64,000 nt of DNA, from positions 1 to 64,000 of the forward strand of contig CAMDBF010000002.1 of the NCBI GenBank assembly GCA_945889175.1. Reading direction: 5' to 3'. The notes beneath the pieces were generated by a model. The model was not told the DNA's origin. It saw nothing but the letters and a program-made list of their open reading frames with translations, and made no database searches. This DNA is from Rickettsia typhi. Its GTDB lineage: Bacteria > Pseudomonadota > Alphaproteobacteria > Rickettsiales > Deianiraeaceae. Position 1 is the stretch's first letter. Every line of letters starts with the position of its first letter. Below, piece after piece: positions 24,361 to 33,543 of the stretch. The position numbers and the translations under genes are program-made.

Positions 24361-25053
24361 ATGTTTAATGAAAAATTTTGTAATTCTAATAGATTTTTGT
24401 CGAGACGATTTGACTATCTAATCTGCGACTTTCAACATTTTACAAAGCAAAATTTAATACTTAATTTAGATAGCCCAAGTGCAGCTAGCTTTTATGCTTT
24501 TATCAAAGAGCAAATTGCAGATGTTGCAAATAGTATCATTCTTTTTGACTCGTCAAATGATACTTGTAATTACAAGGCTGCCGAATCAATCTTTACTCTG
24601 CATTACAAAAATAATATAAAAACAAGACTTGAGCAAATTAGATTGGAGCTTGTCAATAAAAATGTTAAGCTTTTCTATGGTGCATTCTTTGGAGTGCAAA
24701 ACTTGCAGGAATTAAGTAATGTTCTTTTAAATACTCAAAGCTCTATGCTTGGTGGGGCTTATCAGATGGTTATGCCAAGCATTGATACCCAAGTGCTTGG
24801 AATGCTTTTAAGACAAAGTAAATTTTGCGATCCTAGCGTTTTAAACTTAATTTATCAACTGAATTTTACAAGTCTTAAAGAATTGTTAAGCTTTACAAGA
24901 GAGCTTGGTGGACCAGTGTGCCTTTTGGATCAAAATGAAAAAATATTGCCAAAGACTTTTTTTACAGAGGTGCAAAAAGAATATATTGAAAAATATAAAA
25001 GCTATGTCATAACATTAGATATAAATGTTTTTATTGCTAGGGTTTTATCTTGA
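24361..25053 (+). CDS. Hypothetical protein
   Basis: Not recognised. 230 residues, no signal peptide, no membrane segment. The N terminus is Phe/Asn-rich (FNEKFCNSNRFLSRRFDYLI), the middle mixes beta-like hydrophobic stretches (VKLFYGAFFGVQNLQELSNV) with helices (QVLGMLLRQSKFCDP), and the C terminus is YVITLDINVFIARVLS. It lies 8 bases after the DUF2610 gene and 20 bases before lolA, in a run of same-strand genes. It could act with either, but no motif indicates how. Confidence 0.7.
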   Translation: MFNEKFCNSNRFLSRRFDYLICDFQHFTKQNLILNLDSPSAASFYAFIKEQIADVANSIILFDSSNDTCNYKAAESIFTLHYKNNIKTRLEQIRLELVNKNVKLFYGAFFGVQNLQELSNVLLNTQSSMLGGAYQMVMPSIDTQVLGMLLRQSKFCDPSVLNLIYQLNFTSLKELLSFTRELGGPVCLLDQNEKILPKTFFTEVQKEYIEKYKSYVITLDINVFIARVLS

Positions 25054-25073
25054 GATTTTTTGTATTTTAAGGA

Positions 25074-25748
25074 ATGTTAATTGTAAAGGTTCTTCTTACT
25101 TTTTTGCTATCGCTTTTTACATTAACTGGGATTGCTATGGCCGACGATGTCATTAAGGTAGAAAATCCTGAAAAAACTTACAAAAATTTTAACTTACCAG
25201 CAAAAAAAATTGAAGAATTTTTTAATTCTTTAAAAACATTTAGTGCAGATTTTATACAAACTGATGGTAGTGGTTTTACTGCAAACGGTAAACTTGTTAT
25301 TAAAAGACCGAACAAAATCTTTTTACAATACGACGATGCCCTGCCATTAACTGTTGTTGTTAATAATGGAATAATCACTTATTATGATAGAAAGCGTGAT
25401 CAGGTTAGTTTTTTGTCAGCTGAAAAAACAATTGTTTCCCTCTTGGTTAAAAGAGTATTTTCTTTTAGCGATAATGATGTTAAGTTGATATCACAGCAGG
25501 AGACAGATACATCAATTACAGTGGAGTTTGAAAAAACGGACATGCCAGAGGAGGGTTCTTTTAGGCTAGTTTTTGCAAAAACAAATAATAATGGATTGGA
25601 TTTAAAGCAAATCTTTGTTATATCTCACGAGGATGCAAGCTCTAAGGCTGTACTTAACATGACAAAAACTATTTACGATGCTAGCGTAAAGGATTCTATT
25701 TTTGACATAACAACAAAAACCCACACTCCAGATAAGTTTAAAAAATAA
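25074..25748 (+). CDS. lolA: Outer-membrane lipoprotein carrier protein LolA
   Basis: LolA is the periplasmic chaperone that moves lipoproteins from the inner-membrane Lol complex to the outer membrane. A cleavable signal peptide is clear (VLLTFLLSLFTLTGIAMA). The mature part shows LKTFSADFIQTD, GKLVIKRPNKIFLQYD, the ITYYDRKRDQVSFLSAEKT stretch and a C-terminal FDITTKTHTPDKFKK. 224 residues is typical. An AAGGA sequence precedes the ATG. Three lipoproteins in the window (TraT-like, MltA, the 163-residue one) could be clients, and lspA lies two genes downstream. Confidence 0.88.
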   Translation: MLIVKVLLTFLLSLFTLTGIAMADDVIKVENPEKTYKNFNLPAKKIEEFFNSLKTFSADFIQTDGSGFTANGKLVIKRPNKIFLQYDDALPLTVVVNNGIITYYDRKRDQVSFLSAEKTIVSLLVKRVFSFSDNDVKLISQQETDTSITVEFEKTDMPEEGSFRLVFAKTNNNGLDLKQIFVISHEDASSKAVLNMTKTIYDASVKDSIFDITTKTHTPDKFKK

Positions 25749-25764
25749 TTTATTATAATAGTAA

Positions 25765-26466
25765 ATGGCAATAGATTATAGCGAGCTTAGTGCGATTTAT
25801 AGGGATGCTTTTAATGAGTTTCCTGTAATTTCTGGTATTTTCGATAAGCATGGCAATGAGTATATCTTACGAAAACACACTGAAGCTGATGTTGTGGATT
25901 ATTATACTTTTTACAATACTAATGGCATTAAGGAGTTTTTACCTGATGGTCTTGTTTTTAAAAATCATGACGAAGCCAGAGACGAATTAAATTATAGAGT
26001 AAATAATTTTTATAAAAGAAACATAATTTACTGGTGTATAGCTGAAAAATCAACAAACAAGCTTGTGGGAGGCTGCGGATTTATTGACTGGAGTAAGTAT
26101 AATCGTAGGCTTGAATTTGCATATGACCTAACACCTTCCAACCAAAACAAAGGAATTATAACAAGTGCAATACCAAGAATTATTGCCTTTGGCTTTTTAC
26201 ATCTGCATAGCGTTAGATTGCAGGCAACAACTACGACGGATAACGATAAGTCGATTTACATGCTTAAGCAAAAATTTTATTTTACTCACGAAGGCGTTTT
26301 AAAAAATTACAAATACTGGAAGGAAGAATATATAGATGTTAATATATTCTCTATTACCTTGCAGGATTTTGTTAAGTTTGCCAGAGAGGGTCGTTATAAC
26401 TTTTTGACTAAAGAAGATATTGTTAAAGCGGAGAGCCTTTTGCAAAATTTATTTCCTAAATTATAA
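25765..26466 (+). CDS. GNAT-family N-acetyltransferase (RimJ/RimL-like)
   Basis: A PF13302-type acetyltransferase of 233 residues. The core reads YILRKHTEADVVDYYTFY (first strand and helix), YWCIAEKSTNKLVGGCGFID (strands 2-4), RRLEFAYDLTPSNQNKGIIT (strand 4 and the acetyl-CoA loop) and VRLQATTTTDNDKSIYMLKQ with KFYFTHEGVLKNY (end of the fold). The Q-x-x-G-x-G/A acetyl-CoA motif is altered to QNKGII. The substrate is unknown; relatives modify ribosomal protein N termini or small molecules. It is tightly packed before lspA (3 bases). Confidence 0.85.
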   Translation: MAIDYSELSAIYRDAFNEFPVISGIFDKHGNEYILRKHTEADVVDYYTFYNTNGIKEFLPDGLVFKNHDEARDELNYRVNNFYKRNIIYWCIAEKSTNKLVGGCGFIDWSKYNRRLEFAYDLTPSNQNKGIITSAIPRIIAFGFLHLHSVRLQATTTTDNDKSIYMLKQKFYFTHEGVLKNYKYWKEEYIDVNIFSITLQDFVKFAREGRYNFLTKEDIVKAESLLQNLFPKL

Positions 26467-26469
26467 TAT

Positions 26470-26997
26470 ATGATATTTAAAATTCTTAATTCAGGATCTC
26501 AAAGTATAAACAAGAGACAGAAAATATTATTATTTTTTGTATTTAGCTTAATCTTTGTAATTGACAGAGTAAGTAAAGTTTATGTCTACGGTAATTCCAC
26601 TATAGTAAAGTTTGAAGATATAGCTATAACAAGTTTTTTTAACCTTACCTTAGTGATTAACGATGGTGTTAGTTTTGGTATGCTGTCGGGTCTTGGGGCT
26701 AGGTATTTTATTTTAGCCGTTACAATATTAATATCTTTAGTTTTGATATTTTTAGTTGTTACTGCAAAAAACTTTTACGAAAAGCTAGCTTATTGTACAA
26801 TTTTATCTGGGGCAGCTGGCAATATTACTGACAGGGCAACTATTGGCGGAGTTGTTGATTTTATTGATTTTCACATTGGTGCTTATCACTGGCCAGCTTT
26901 TAATGTTGCCGATTCAGCAATTTTTGTAGGAGTATGCCTTTTGATTTGTATTGAGATTAGGGGTTTCATTAAAAAAAATCGAAGCAATAAAGCTTAA
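26470..26997 (+). CDS. lspA: Lipoprotein signal peptidase (signal peptidase II)
   Basis: LspA cleaves the signal peptide of prolipoproteins in the inner membrane. Four membrane segments are visible. The family motifs are VINDGVSFGML (N-x-G-x-S-F), AGNITDRATIGGVVDFIDF with one catalytic Asp, and FNVADSAIFVGV with the other. 175 residues is standard. The 3' end overlaps the longest frame of ruvX, but the ruvX start I chose lies 4 bases after this stop. Confidence 0.95.
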   Translation: MIFKILNSGSQSINKRQKILLFFVFSLIFVIDRVSKVYVYGNSTIVKFEDIAITSFFNLTLVINDGVSFGMLSGLGARYFILAVTILISLVLIFLVVTAKNFYEKLAYCTILSGAAGNITDRATIGGVVDFIDFHIGAYHWPAFNVADSAIFVGVCLLICIEIRGFIKKNRSNKA

Positions 26998-27001
26998 AAT
27001 C

Positions 27002-27469
27002 ATGCAAAGAGTTTTTAAGAACGACTACAGCCTTGAACTTAAAAAAGACTTAATTAAACCAAGAGTTTTATGCCTCGATGTTGGCTCTTTTAAAACTGGG
27101 GTTGCCGTATCTTCTTCTTGCCTTAGATTTGCATCACCTCTTGGACTAATAAAGACTGATTTTGATTTAATTGCCAAATGCTTTGCTGCAAACAATTGCA
27201 AAACACTTGTGGTGGGCTATCCTTTTATTGCAGCCGAGGCTGGTAATAAAAATACAAAAGAAAACCCAGAGCTAAAAATTTGCAATATCATTGACTCTAT
27301 TGTCGATATATTTAGCAAGACCTATATCGATGTTAATATTTTTTATGTTAACGAAAATTTTTCCTCCGAGATAGTCCAAAGCCTACACTGTATAAAAAAA
27401 AATGGAAAACTTAAAAACAAACTAGACTCAAGTGTTGCCTGTTTTTTGCTACAGAATTTTTTAGATTAA
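27002..27469 (+). CDS. ruvX: Putative pre-16S rRNA nuclease YqgF (RuvX)
   Basis: RNase H-like nuclease involved in 16S rRNA 5' end maturation. The first catalytic Asp is in VLCLDVGSFKTGVAVSS, with a middle LVVGYPF. The usual D-E-R-x-S/T motif is N-E-N-F-S here (YVNENFSSE), keeping the Glu, and the last Asp is in KLDSSVACFLLQNF. At 155 residues from the ATG at 27002 it fits the family. The open frame goes back to 26951 inside lspA, which I consider artefactual. The divergence in the DER motif is worth noting. Confidence 0.8.
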   Translation: MQRVFKNDYSLELKKDLIKPRVLCLDVGSFKTGVAVSSSCLRFASPLGLIKTDFDLIAKCFAANNCKTLVVGYPFIAAEAGNKNTKENPELKICNIIDSIVDIFSKTYIDVNIFYVNENFSSEIVQSLHCIKKNGKLKNKLDSSVACFLLQNFLD

Positions 27470-27471
27470 CA

Positions 27472-27500
27472 TTGACATTGAAGTAAGGTGTAAATACAAA
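27472..27500 (+). promoter_or_regulatory. Candidate promoter of the 625-residue gene
   Basis: TTGACA (27472-27477), a 17-base spacer, TACAAA (27495-27500), 52 bases upstream of the ATG. The -35 box is perfect and the -10 box weak. Confidence 0.4.
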
Positions 27501-27552
27501 TTTATTATCCTTTTATGCTAATGTTTATTATGTTTTATTATACAAGTTACCC

Positions 27553-29430
27553 ATGAATATAGTGGATTCAGATTTTTTAAAAGAGTTTTTGGAAATGGGA
27601 ACAGTGAATCCTAAAACATATTTACTTCAAAAAATATTTACCGACATACTACCAAATCTTACCCGTCAAGACAAACAAATTATTGGCTACTACCTTAGGT
27701 ACATTGAAGAGGCAAATCAAAAGGCTATCGCAGTAGATAAGTTAATTAATAGTAAAGACTACTTGAGTGTAATCTTGCCAACTGATGAACTTGCGACTTG
27801 TGAGGTAGGAGAAAGAATTAATAAAGATGTTTTAAGGCAATTTGAAGACAAATTGTCGCCATATTTAAAAACTAGGCGTAATCATGGCTTATTTTTAATG
27901 GCTTTATATAATTCTAAAATTAAGTGCACAGATATAAAGGGAAAAGAATACAAACTGAATTATGCCTCTTTAAGTGAATCCGTGAAAAATCATGAACTAA
28001 AGTGCCTACTATTGAAATACTCAAAGACTAATAATATTCTTACAAAGAATATATGGAGTGGTACAAACCTTTCTTTCTCTGATGAATCTTGGTGTCCCGA
28101 AAGAGTACTTCATGATTCTTTGTTTAATCGCACTGAAATTATTAAAAATACTAACCTTCGCATTTGTAGTTTTAAACAAAAAAATGTTACATTAAAATGG
28201 GGTAATCTTGCCTTATCTTCTTTAACGAATAAGTCTCGTGATCAATCTTGTAAAAAGCTGTCCTTCATCTTTTGTAGAATTGTTACCTATTATGCATTAC
28301 CATTCTTATCATTAACAACTTTGATACTTGGAGCAAATCTTTTCTTAACACCTATTGGTTATGAATTTGTAAACGATTCAAAATTGAAAAACCCATTTTT
28401 ACCTGGAGCGTATTTGACTGCACTTGTTATTTTCGGGCAAATGTATTTGATGCGTAGACAATATCTTTATCGAAAGACGGAAGTTTCTAAACTACCATTT
28501 CTTTTAAAAGATGATGGACGATTCACTGATAAAGCACTTCTTAAAGTTACCAATGTTTTAAATCATAACATCTGTCCAGAATACTCTGGAGAAGATATGT
28601 TAGCATATATATGTCTTTTAACATTATATATAAAGGCTCAAAATCAATCTCAAAGCTTAGAGAGTTTTTTAGGGGATAACTCAATTCCTTATGAGCAGTA
28701 TTGTGGTAATTTAGATGTTGACAGATTATTAAGTCAAGATACTGAATTGCAATTTGTCGTTCATATTGCACATGTATTAAACGAATACAATAAAAATACG
28801 ATGCGTGAAAAAATAACACAATCCGAGAACCTTAATCTTGATGACGGTTTCGTACAATTTGAGTTATCACAAAAAAACTATCATATAGGAATACGAAATA
28901 ATCAAATACTTTTGTGGCCGTTTCACTTAGCAAACGGTAATCTACATCAATCACAAACTCAAATGTTCGAAACATTGATGAAATTTGAACAAACAAGTCT
29001 AATAACAAATTTTAATCAAAAACATCAAAGAGATATTAATTCTTGTCAAAATGCCTTGAATGCAGAATTCTTAAATATTTTAATTACGCCAAGTTATAAA
29101 AAACGAATACAGTCTAACAATTTAAATTTACAAACATCAAATCATCCAAATGTTAATGGAATTCAGATTGATGCTAATAACAATTTATCCGGCGAAGAGG
29201 AATTTAAAGAAGGTAATTGTTTATATCGAAAAAATTCACTTAATAAAAGTAAAACTGTTGCAATTCAACCATTGTTTGACAAAAGGGATATTGAAAATCA
29301 AATAAGTCTTTATAACGATCATCAATTTGAAGATTTTCAAAAAAATGGTAATAATAGTGGAAGAATGTTTATTAATGTTGAAAATAGTACACTTCATATT
29401 AATGATATTGAAATGCAAAGATTTAGATAA
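27553..29430 (+). CDS. Hypothetical membrane protein, 625 residues
   Basis: Not recognised. The N-terminal 235 residues are soluble-looking and charged, with no signal peptide. Two hydrophobic segments lie at about 240-270 (IVTYYALPFLSLTTLILGAN) and 283-300 (YLTALVIFGQMYLM). The remaining about 320 residues are polar, first helical (SGEDMLAYICLLTLYIKAQN), then Asn/Gln-rich towards the end. It has its own candidate promoter, sits between two housekeeping runs and converges on recF. A large two-segment membrane protein of this kind could be host-interaction related in a symbiont, but that is inference only. Confidence 0.65.
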   Translation: MNIVDSDFLKEFLEMGTVNPKTYLLQKIFTDILPNLTRQDKQIIGYYLRYIEEANQKAIAVDKLINSKDYLSVILPTDELATCEVGERINKDVLRQFEDKLSPYLKTRRNHGLFLMALYNSKIKCTDIKGKEYKLNYASLSESVKNHELKCLLLKYSKTNNILTKNIWSGTNLSFSDESWCPERVLHDSLFNRTEIIKNTNLRICSFKQKNVTLKWGNLALSSLTNKSRDQSCKKLSFIFCRIVTYYALPFLSLTTLILGANLFLTPIGYEFVNDSKLKNPFLPGAYLTALVIFGQMYLMRRQYLYRKTEVSKLPFLLKDDGRFTDKALLKVTNVLNHNICPEYSGEDMLAYICLLTLYIKAQNQSQSLESFLGDNSIPYEQYCGNLDVDRLLSQDTELQFVVHIAHVLNEYNKNTMREKITQSENLNLDDGFVQFELSQKNYHIGIRNNQILLWPFHLANGNLHQSQTQMFETLMKFEQTSLITNFNQKHQRDINSCQNALNAEFLNILITPSYKKRIQSNNLNLQTSNHPNVNGIQIDANNNLSGEEEFKEGNCLYRKNSLNKSKTVAIQPLFDKRDIENQISLYNDHQFEDFQKNGNNSGRMFINVENSTLHINDIEMQRFR

Positions 29431-29435
29431 AGTAG

Positions 29436-29453
29436 TTTTGTATTTTTACAAAA
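29436..29453. terminator. Hairpin between convergent genes
   Basis: Perfect stem TTTTGTA / TACAAAA with a TTTT loop, lying between the unknown gene and recF and overlapping the recF stop codon. It could end transcription in both directions. The stem is AT-rich. Confidence 0.35.
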
Positions 29454-30540
29454 CAAAGATTTTATACCTTGGGTCATCTTCCTTTTGGGGGATGGAGGAG
29501 GTTGAGGAAAAAAAGACTTGTCCAAAGTGCCAGTTTTCAATGTAATTAATTATAAGTGCGAGGTTTTTTGTGTCAAGCTTTGCAAATAAATCATCTAAAA
29601 TAAGTATGATGTTTCTTGCTGGCTCCATTTGCTTTAAGCTTGCAGCAAAGGCAAAGCAAAGCTCTGTAAGTATAAATTTTATCTCTCCTGCCGAAAATTC
29701 GTTTAGTTCAACATGCTTGCCCTTAATGCAAAGCGAGGTTGTAACTTTTAAATGACTAAAGTTTGTTTGTTTTGAAAATTTATCTTTAAGTCTATTCTTT
29801 ACAAAAATATCTTTAATTGATTGCTTTGTAATACCACCTTGACCTTCAAAATATTTAAGTACTTGCTTAACGCTTGCAAGATAGGTTGTATTATTATTTG
29901 CTAGGTATAAGTTTATGTAAGAGGTAAGGCTAATTCTATTTTGCGTAATTTCAAGAATTGTATCGCTAAGCTTGCCCTCTATGTATTCAATGCTTGGTAG
30001 TAGGCTTTGGGGTATAAAGCCTGATTCGTCATTTATTTGCAATAGGGCGTTAAGCCTTTCGCTTGCAAGTGTTTGTGCCTTTGCAAGTAGTGCGTAATGA
30101 TTGTTAAAAAAGCAAAATGTAATCTTATCAAAAAAATCCCTTCTTGTCGACTGCGAATGGGCAAACAAATATTCAAGCTCACTACTAACCCAGATTGTTG
30201 AAATCATTTGCGAAACTTCAAAAAAGCTTTTAAGCGGCGAGCCGTTAAGAGTAAATTTTTTACGAGCCTTTACCCCTTCAAGAAGAACTCTATCTCCATT
30301 TATGTCAATTAAGATTTTAAAATCAAGTTTTGTATCCTTGTTTTTGATCTCCTCTACCTTTGCAGACCTTAAACCCTTTGAGCCATCTATCATAGAAATT
30401 GCCTCAAGGATATTTGTTTTACCAACGCCATTTTTGCCTACAAAGCCTATAATATTAGCTAAATTTTTTGTAGTTTGTAGGTCAAAGCTTTGTTGTTTGT
30501 GGTTTCTAAAATTTTCAATACCTATGTATTCTATTGCCAT
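29446..30540 (-). CDS. recF: DNA replication and repair protein RecF
   Basis: RecF is an SMC-like ATPase that helps load RecA at single-stranded gaps. 364 residues. The N terminus is MAIEYIGIENFRNHKQQSF, with the Walker A motif GFVGKNGVGKTNILEAIS. The ABC signature is the NEFSAGEIKFILTELCFAFA region, and Walker B is IILILDDLFAKLDTKN. It is last in the minus-strand run secF-ruvA-recF, starting 22 bases after ruvA ends. In many bacteria recF sits beside dnaN, but not here. Confidence 0.95.
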   Translation of the reverse strand: MAIEYIGIENFRNHKQQSFDLQTTKNLANIIGFVGKNGVGKTNILEAISMIDGSKGLRSAKVEEIKNKDTKLDFKILIDINGDRVLLEGVKARKKFTLNGSPLKSFFEVSQMISTIWVSSELEYLFAHSQSTRRDFFDKITFCFFNNHYALLAKAQTLASERLNALLQINDESGFIPQSLLPSIEYIEGKLSDTILEITQNRISLTSYINLYLANNNTTYLASVKQVLKYFEGQGGITKQSIKDIFVKNRLKDKFSKQTNFSHLKVTTSLCIKGKHVELNEFSAGEIKFILTELCFAFAASLKQMEPARNIILILDDLFAKLDTKNLALIINYIENWHFGQVFFSSTSSIPQKEDDPRYKIFVL

Positions 30541-30562
30541 ATTTTACTTTGATATTGTTAAG

Positions 30563-31288
30563 CTAGTTTTTATCAAACCCTTGCAAAACCTGCTTTACAA
30601 GATCGTTCACACCTGCATCCTTGTTGTTTTTGCAGGCTAGGCTTGCCATTGTAAAGGCATTTAATTTGTCGTAACCCAAAGCCTCTAAGGCAAGAGAGAC
30701 ATCATTTATCCTTTCTCTTTGTATTTTTAAATCCTCCTTAGTTGCAGTTTTTACACCCTCACTTAGCTTTGCAGCTTTTGTAGTTTGCTTTGTAGGTTTT
30801 TCAGTGGGCTTAGTTTTCTCCTCTGTAATTGGTGCTGATGGCTTTTCTATAAGCGAACAATCAGTGCTTGCAAGAAGAATGTGTATTTTGTGAGGTTCCT
30901 TTTGCATGTCCGTTACTATTCTATTAGCAGTTTTCTTACCAAGACCTGACACGCTTGCAAATAGAGCCTCGTTGGAATCCTGTATTGCATTCGCAATTTC
31001 GCCTATGCCAATATTTGATATGATATTCAGTGCAGTTTTAGAACCAACACCAGATACTTTAAGCAATGCCCTAAACCATAGTAATTCCTCGTATTCTTTA
31101 AAGCCGTAGAGCATGTGGGAGTCCTCTTTAATTACTTGCTCTGTAAATAAAAATATTTCATCGGATATCTTTGCATTATGTGTTGCGGATGATGTAAGGT
31201 TAACAAAGTAACCAAGTCCAGATTTTGTCTGCAAAATAATGCCATCTTTTGCTACGAGTTTTACAATGCCATCAATTGATGCTATCAT
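30563..31288 (-). CDS. ruvA: Holliday junction branch migration protein RuvA
   Basis: RuvA binds four-way junctions and recruits the RuvB motor. The N-terminal OB domain starts MIASIDGIVKLVAKDGIILQ. Two helix-hairpin-helix motifs follow (LLKVSGVGSKTALNIIS and SVSGLGKKTANRIVTDM). The C-terminal domain III begins at NDVSLALEALGYD. At 241 residues it exceeds the usual about 200 because of a Thr/Lys/Glu/Pro-rich linker at about 150-185. ruvB and ruvC are not in the window. It starts 15 bases after secF ends. Confidence 0.93.
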   Translation of the reverse strand: MIASIDGIVKLVAKDGIILQTKSGLGYFVNLTSSATHNAKISDEIFLFTEQVIKEDSHMLYGFKEYEELLWFRALLKVSGVGSKTALNIISNIGIGEIANAIQDSNEALFASVSGLGKKTANRIVTDMQKEPHKIHILLASTDCSLIEKPSAPITEEKTKPTEKPTKQTTKAAKLSEGVKTATKEDLKIQRERINDVSLALEALGYDKLNAFTMASLACKNNKDAGVNDLVKQVLQGFDKN

Positions 31289-31303
31289 GATGCTTTGTTT
31301 TTA

Positions 31304-32260
31304 TTAATCTTCAAAATATAAAAGTAGGGCAGAGGATATAAAGATTGAAGAATAGGTTCCAAATACCACGCCAAACAAAACTGTAAAGGCAAAGCCTTGA
31401 ATTACATGTCCTGCAAAAATAAGTATTGCAAGTATTGAAAAGATGGTAGTTAGCGATGTCACTATTGTTCTTGCAAAAGTTTCGTTTATTGACTTAGATA
31501 TAACAAAGAATTTTGAATGTCTTGATAGCAAGTATTTGTTTGAACGGATTCTGTCAAATATAATAACCGAGTCGTTGACTGAGTATCCTACAACGGTAAG
31601 AATTGCGGCTATAATTGACATATCAAAGCTTACTGATGTTAAGGATACAAAGCCTATAGTTAGCACTGCATCGTGTATTAGAGTTAGCATTACACTTATT
31701 CCTTCGGCAAGTTTAAATCTAAATGCAACATAGATACCTATTGCAACAAATGTTATTGCAAGAGCTAGTATTGACTTAAAAACAAGCTCGCTACTAAAGG
31801 ATTCCAAGATGAAATCGCTTTTTTCAATTACTAAATCAATGCCATTTTGCTGCATTTTAGTTGTTAGATTTTCGATGATTAAGTCTATTTCTTTTTGCGA
31901 CTTTGCCTCCTTAGCATTAAACTGCAATAACACATTATTGTTTTTAACTTTTGCAGTAAATTGTTTGTAGCCATCATTTGTTAATGTTTGTGAGGCTAAG
32001 TTTGCACAGGCCTCAGGGTCGGCACTTGGCACATTTTGACCGCTTGCATTAAGCTTGCAGTAAAATTCAAGCTGTGCACCACCTGCAAAATCGACCGACT
32101 TATTAAATCCTTTTGTAAAAAATAAAACAAAAGAGCCAAGAGTTAAGCAGAGCGAGGCTATTAAAAAAATATGATTCTTTTTTAAAATATTGTATTTAAC
32201 AAAAGGCTTTTCGCTTACATCAAAACTAGTGTTTATTGATTTAAATGGTAGTATCTTCAT
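31304..32260 (-). CDS. secF: Protein translocase subunit SecF
   Basis: SecF, with SecD, uses the proton gradient to pull proteins out of the Sec channel. Six membrane segments are visible. The first is followed by the periplasmic FNKSVDFAGGAQLEF, the SecF-type opening. Later come a YSVNDSVIIFDRIRSN loop (the conserved V-N-D-S/T-V-V-V-x-D-R motif) and FARTIVTSLTTIFSILAI. The ATG at 32260 (MKILPFKS) is preferred over a TTG five codons upstream, giving 318 residues. secD is not adjacent. Confidence 0.93.
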   Translation of the reverse strand: MKILPFKSINTSFDVSEKPFVKYNILKKNHIFLIASLCLTLGSFVLFFTKGFNKSVDFAGGAQLEFYCKLNASGQNVPSADPEACANLASQTLTNDGYKQFTAKVKNNNVLLQFNAKEAKSQKEIDLIIENLTTKMQQNGIDLVIEKSDFILESFSSELVFKSILALAITFVAIGIYVAFRFKLAEGISVMLTLIHDAVLTIGFVSLTSVSFDMSIIAAILTVVGYSVNDSVIIFDRIRSNKYLLSRHSKFFVISKSINETFARTIVTSLTTIFSILAILIFAGHVIQGFAFTVLFGVVFGTYSSIFISSALLLYFED

Positions 32261-32494
32261 ATTTATAAAAAGCAAATCAGTGATAACTTAACTAGCTATT
32301 ACTTTAATTCTACAATACTAATATAGCTTTAGCTATTTTCAACTTTTTTATTAAATCCTTTTTAGGACTTGGTTGAAAAAATAAAAGATTTACTTGCAAT
32401 TTGCTGATAAGTGTTTAAGAATATCTATCTAGTTTATTCTAGTGTATTTAAAAAGCTATATATAAAAATAAGCTGTTCTTATTAATAAGTGTTT

Positions 32495-32701
32495 ATGAAG
32501 GTTAAAAAGTATAAATTAAAAAATAAATCTGCCGCAAAAAAAAGATTTAAATTTACTGCAAGTGGCAAGGTTAAAATGACTCAAGCTAACAAGCGTCACA
32601 ACTTGCGTAAAAGATCTAACAGACAAATTAGAGAAAACAGAGGTATGACAGTTGCTTGTGCTGGTGATGAAAAATTAGTAAAAAAATACTTACATAACTA
32701 A
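32495..32701 (+). CDS. rpmI: 50S ribosomal protein L35 (bL35)
   Basis: 68 very basic residues starting MKVKKYKLKNKSAAKKRFKF, with HNLRKRSNRQIREN later, all standard for bL35. The frame extends two codons upstream to a GTG, but the ATG at 32495 matches the family start. It is followed by rplT after 46 bases. The usual upstream partner infC is absent here. Confidence 0.96.
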   Translation: MKVKKYKLKNKSAAKKRFKFTASGKVKMTQANKRHNLRKRSNRQIRENRGMTVACAGDEKLVKKYLHN

Positions 32702-32747
32702 TTCATAGTTTAAAAAATTTATTTAATATTATCTATAATTGTAATAT

Positions 32748-33101
32748 ATGTCTAGAGTAAAAAGAGGCACAATGACCAAAAAAAGCCATTCTAACATTCT
32801 TAAACAAGCAAAAGGATTTAGAGGTAGAGCAAAAAACTGTTTTAGAATAGCAGTTAGAAAAACCCAAAAAGCAATGCAGTATGCTTATATTGGTAGAAAG
32901 ATTAAAAAAAGAGACTTTAGAGGTCTTTGGATAATAAGAATAAATGCTGCTGTTAGAGAGCATGGTTTAAAATATTCAACTTTTATCGACGGTCTTAAAA
33001 AAGCTAACATTGACATTGATAGAAAAAACCTTGCAAGACTAGCTGCCGAAGAGCCTATAGCCTTTGCAAGCATAGTTGAAAAAGTTAAGTCTATTGCCTA
33101 A
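32748..33101 (+). CDS. rplT: 50S ribosomal protein L20 (bL20)
   Basis: 117 residues, the usual length. [20 protein letters not shown], a [20 protein letters not shown] stretch and [15 protein letters not shown] are typical. L20 binds 23S rRNA early in assembly and represses its own operon in E. coli. No leader structure can be assigned here with confidence. Order: rpmI, rplT, rplS. Confidence 0.97.
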   Translation: MSRVKRGTMTKKSHSNILKQAKGFRGRAKNCFRIAVRKTQKAMQYAYIGRKIKKRDFRGLWIIRINAAVREHGLKYSTFIDGLKKANIDIDRKNLARLAAEEPIAFASIVEKVKSIA

Positions 33102-33118
33102 TTTAATTATTTTTGTTT

Positions 33119-33517
33119 ATGAAAACCTTTCAATCAACTAAGTTTGAGAATGCACAAATTACTCAGCTTAAAGCACAAAAAAATTTACCAGATGTTAGAC
33201 CTGGTGCTCAGGTTAAAGTTGGTTATTTAATTGTTGAAGATCAAAATACAAGAACTCAATTTTTTGAAGGTACTTGTATAGCTGTAACAAAAAACGGTCT
33301 AGCAAGTTCTATAGTTGTAAGAAAACTAAGTCTTGGTAAATACGGTATTGAAAGAACTTTTAAAATTTACTCTCCATTAGTTGCTTCTATTGAGGTAATT
33401 AGATATGGTATTGTAAGAAGAGCTAAACTTTACTACTTATCAAAAAGAATTGGTAAATCTGCTAAATTACAGGAAGACTTTTCTTACTTATCTAAAAAAA
33501 AGAATAGTAAGGAGTAA
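33119..33517 (+). CDS. rplS: 50S ribosomal protein L19 (bL19)
   Basis: 132 residues from the ATG at 33119; a TTG two codons upstream is less likely. [37 protein letters not shown] and [20 protein letters not shown] match bL19, followed by [17 protein letters not shown]. It lies at the 30S-50S interface. Elsewhere rplS usually follows trmD; here it follows rplT and precedes hslV. Confidence 0.96.
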   Translation: MKTFQSTKFENAQITQLKAQKNLPDVRPGAQVKVGYLIVEDQNTRTQFFEGTCIAVTKNGLASSIVVRKLSLGKYGIERTFKIYSPLVASIEVIRYGIVRRAKLYYLSKRIGKSAKLQEDFSYLSKKKNSKE

Positions 33518-33543
33518 TCTACAAAATATTCTTTGAGTATAAA

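Noticed and set aside
30101-30640. 179-codon plus-strand frame opposite recF and ruvA
   Set aside because: It spans the ends of two well-supported minus-strand genes and has no protein-like features.
32389-32400. TTTACTTGCAAT recurring in intergenic DNA (also near 39926 and 41658)
   Set aside because: CTTGCAA is a very common word throughout the coding sequence of this genome, so three hits are not convincing without a count.
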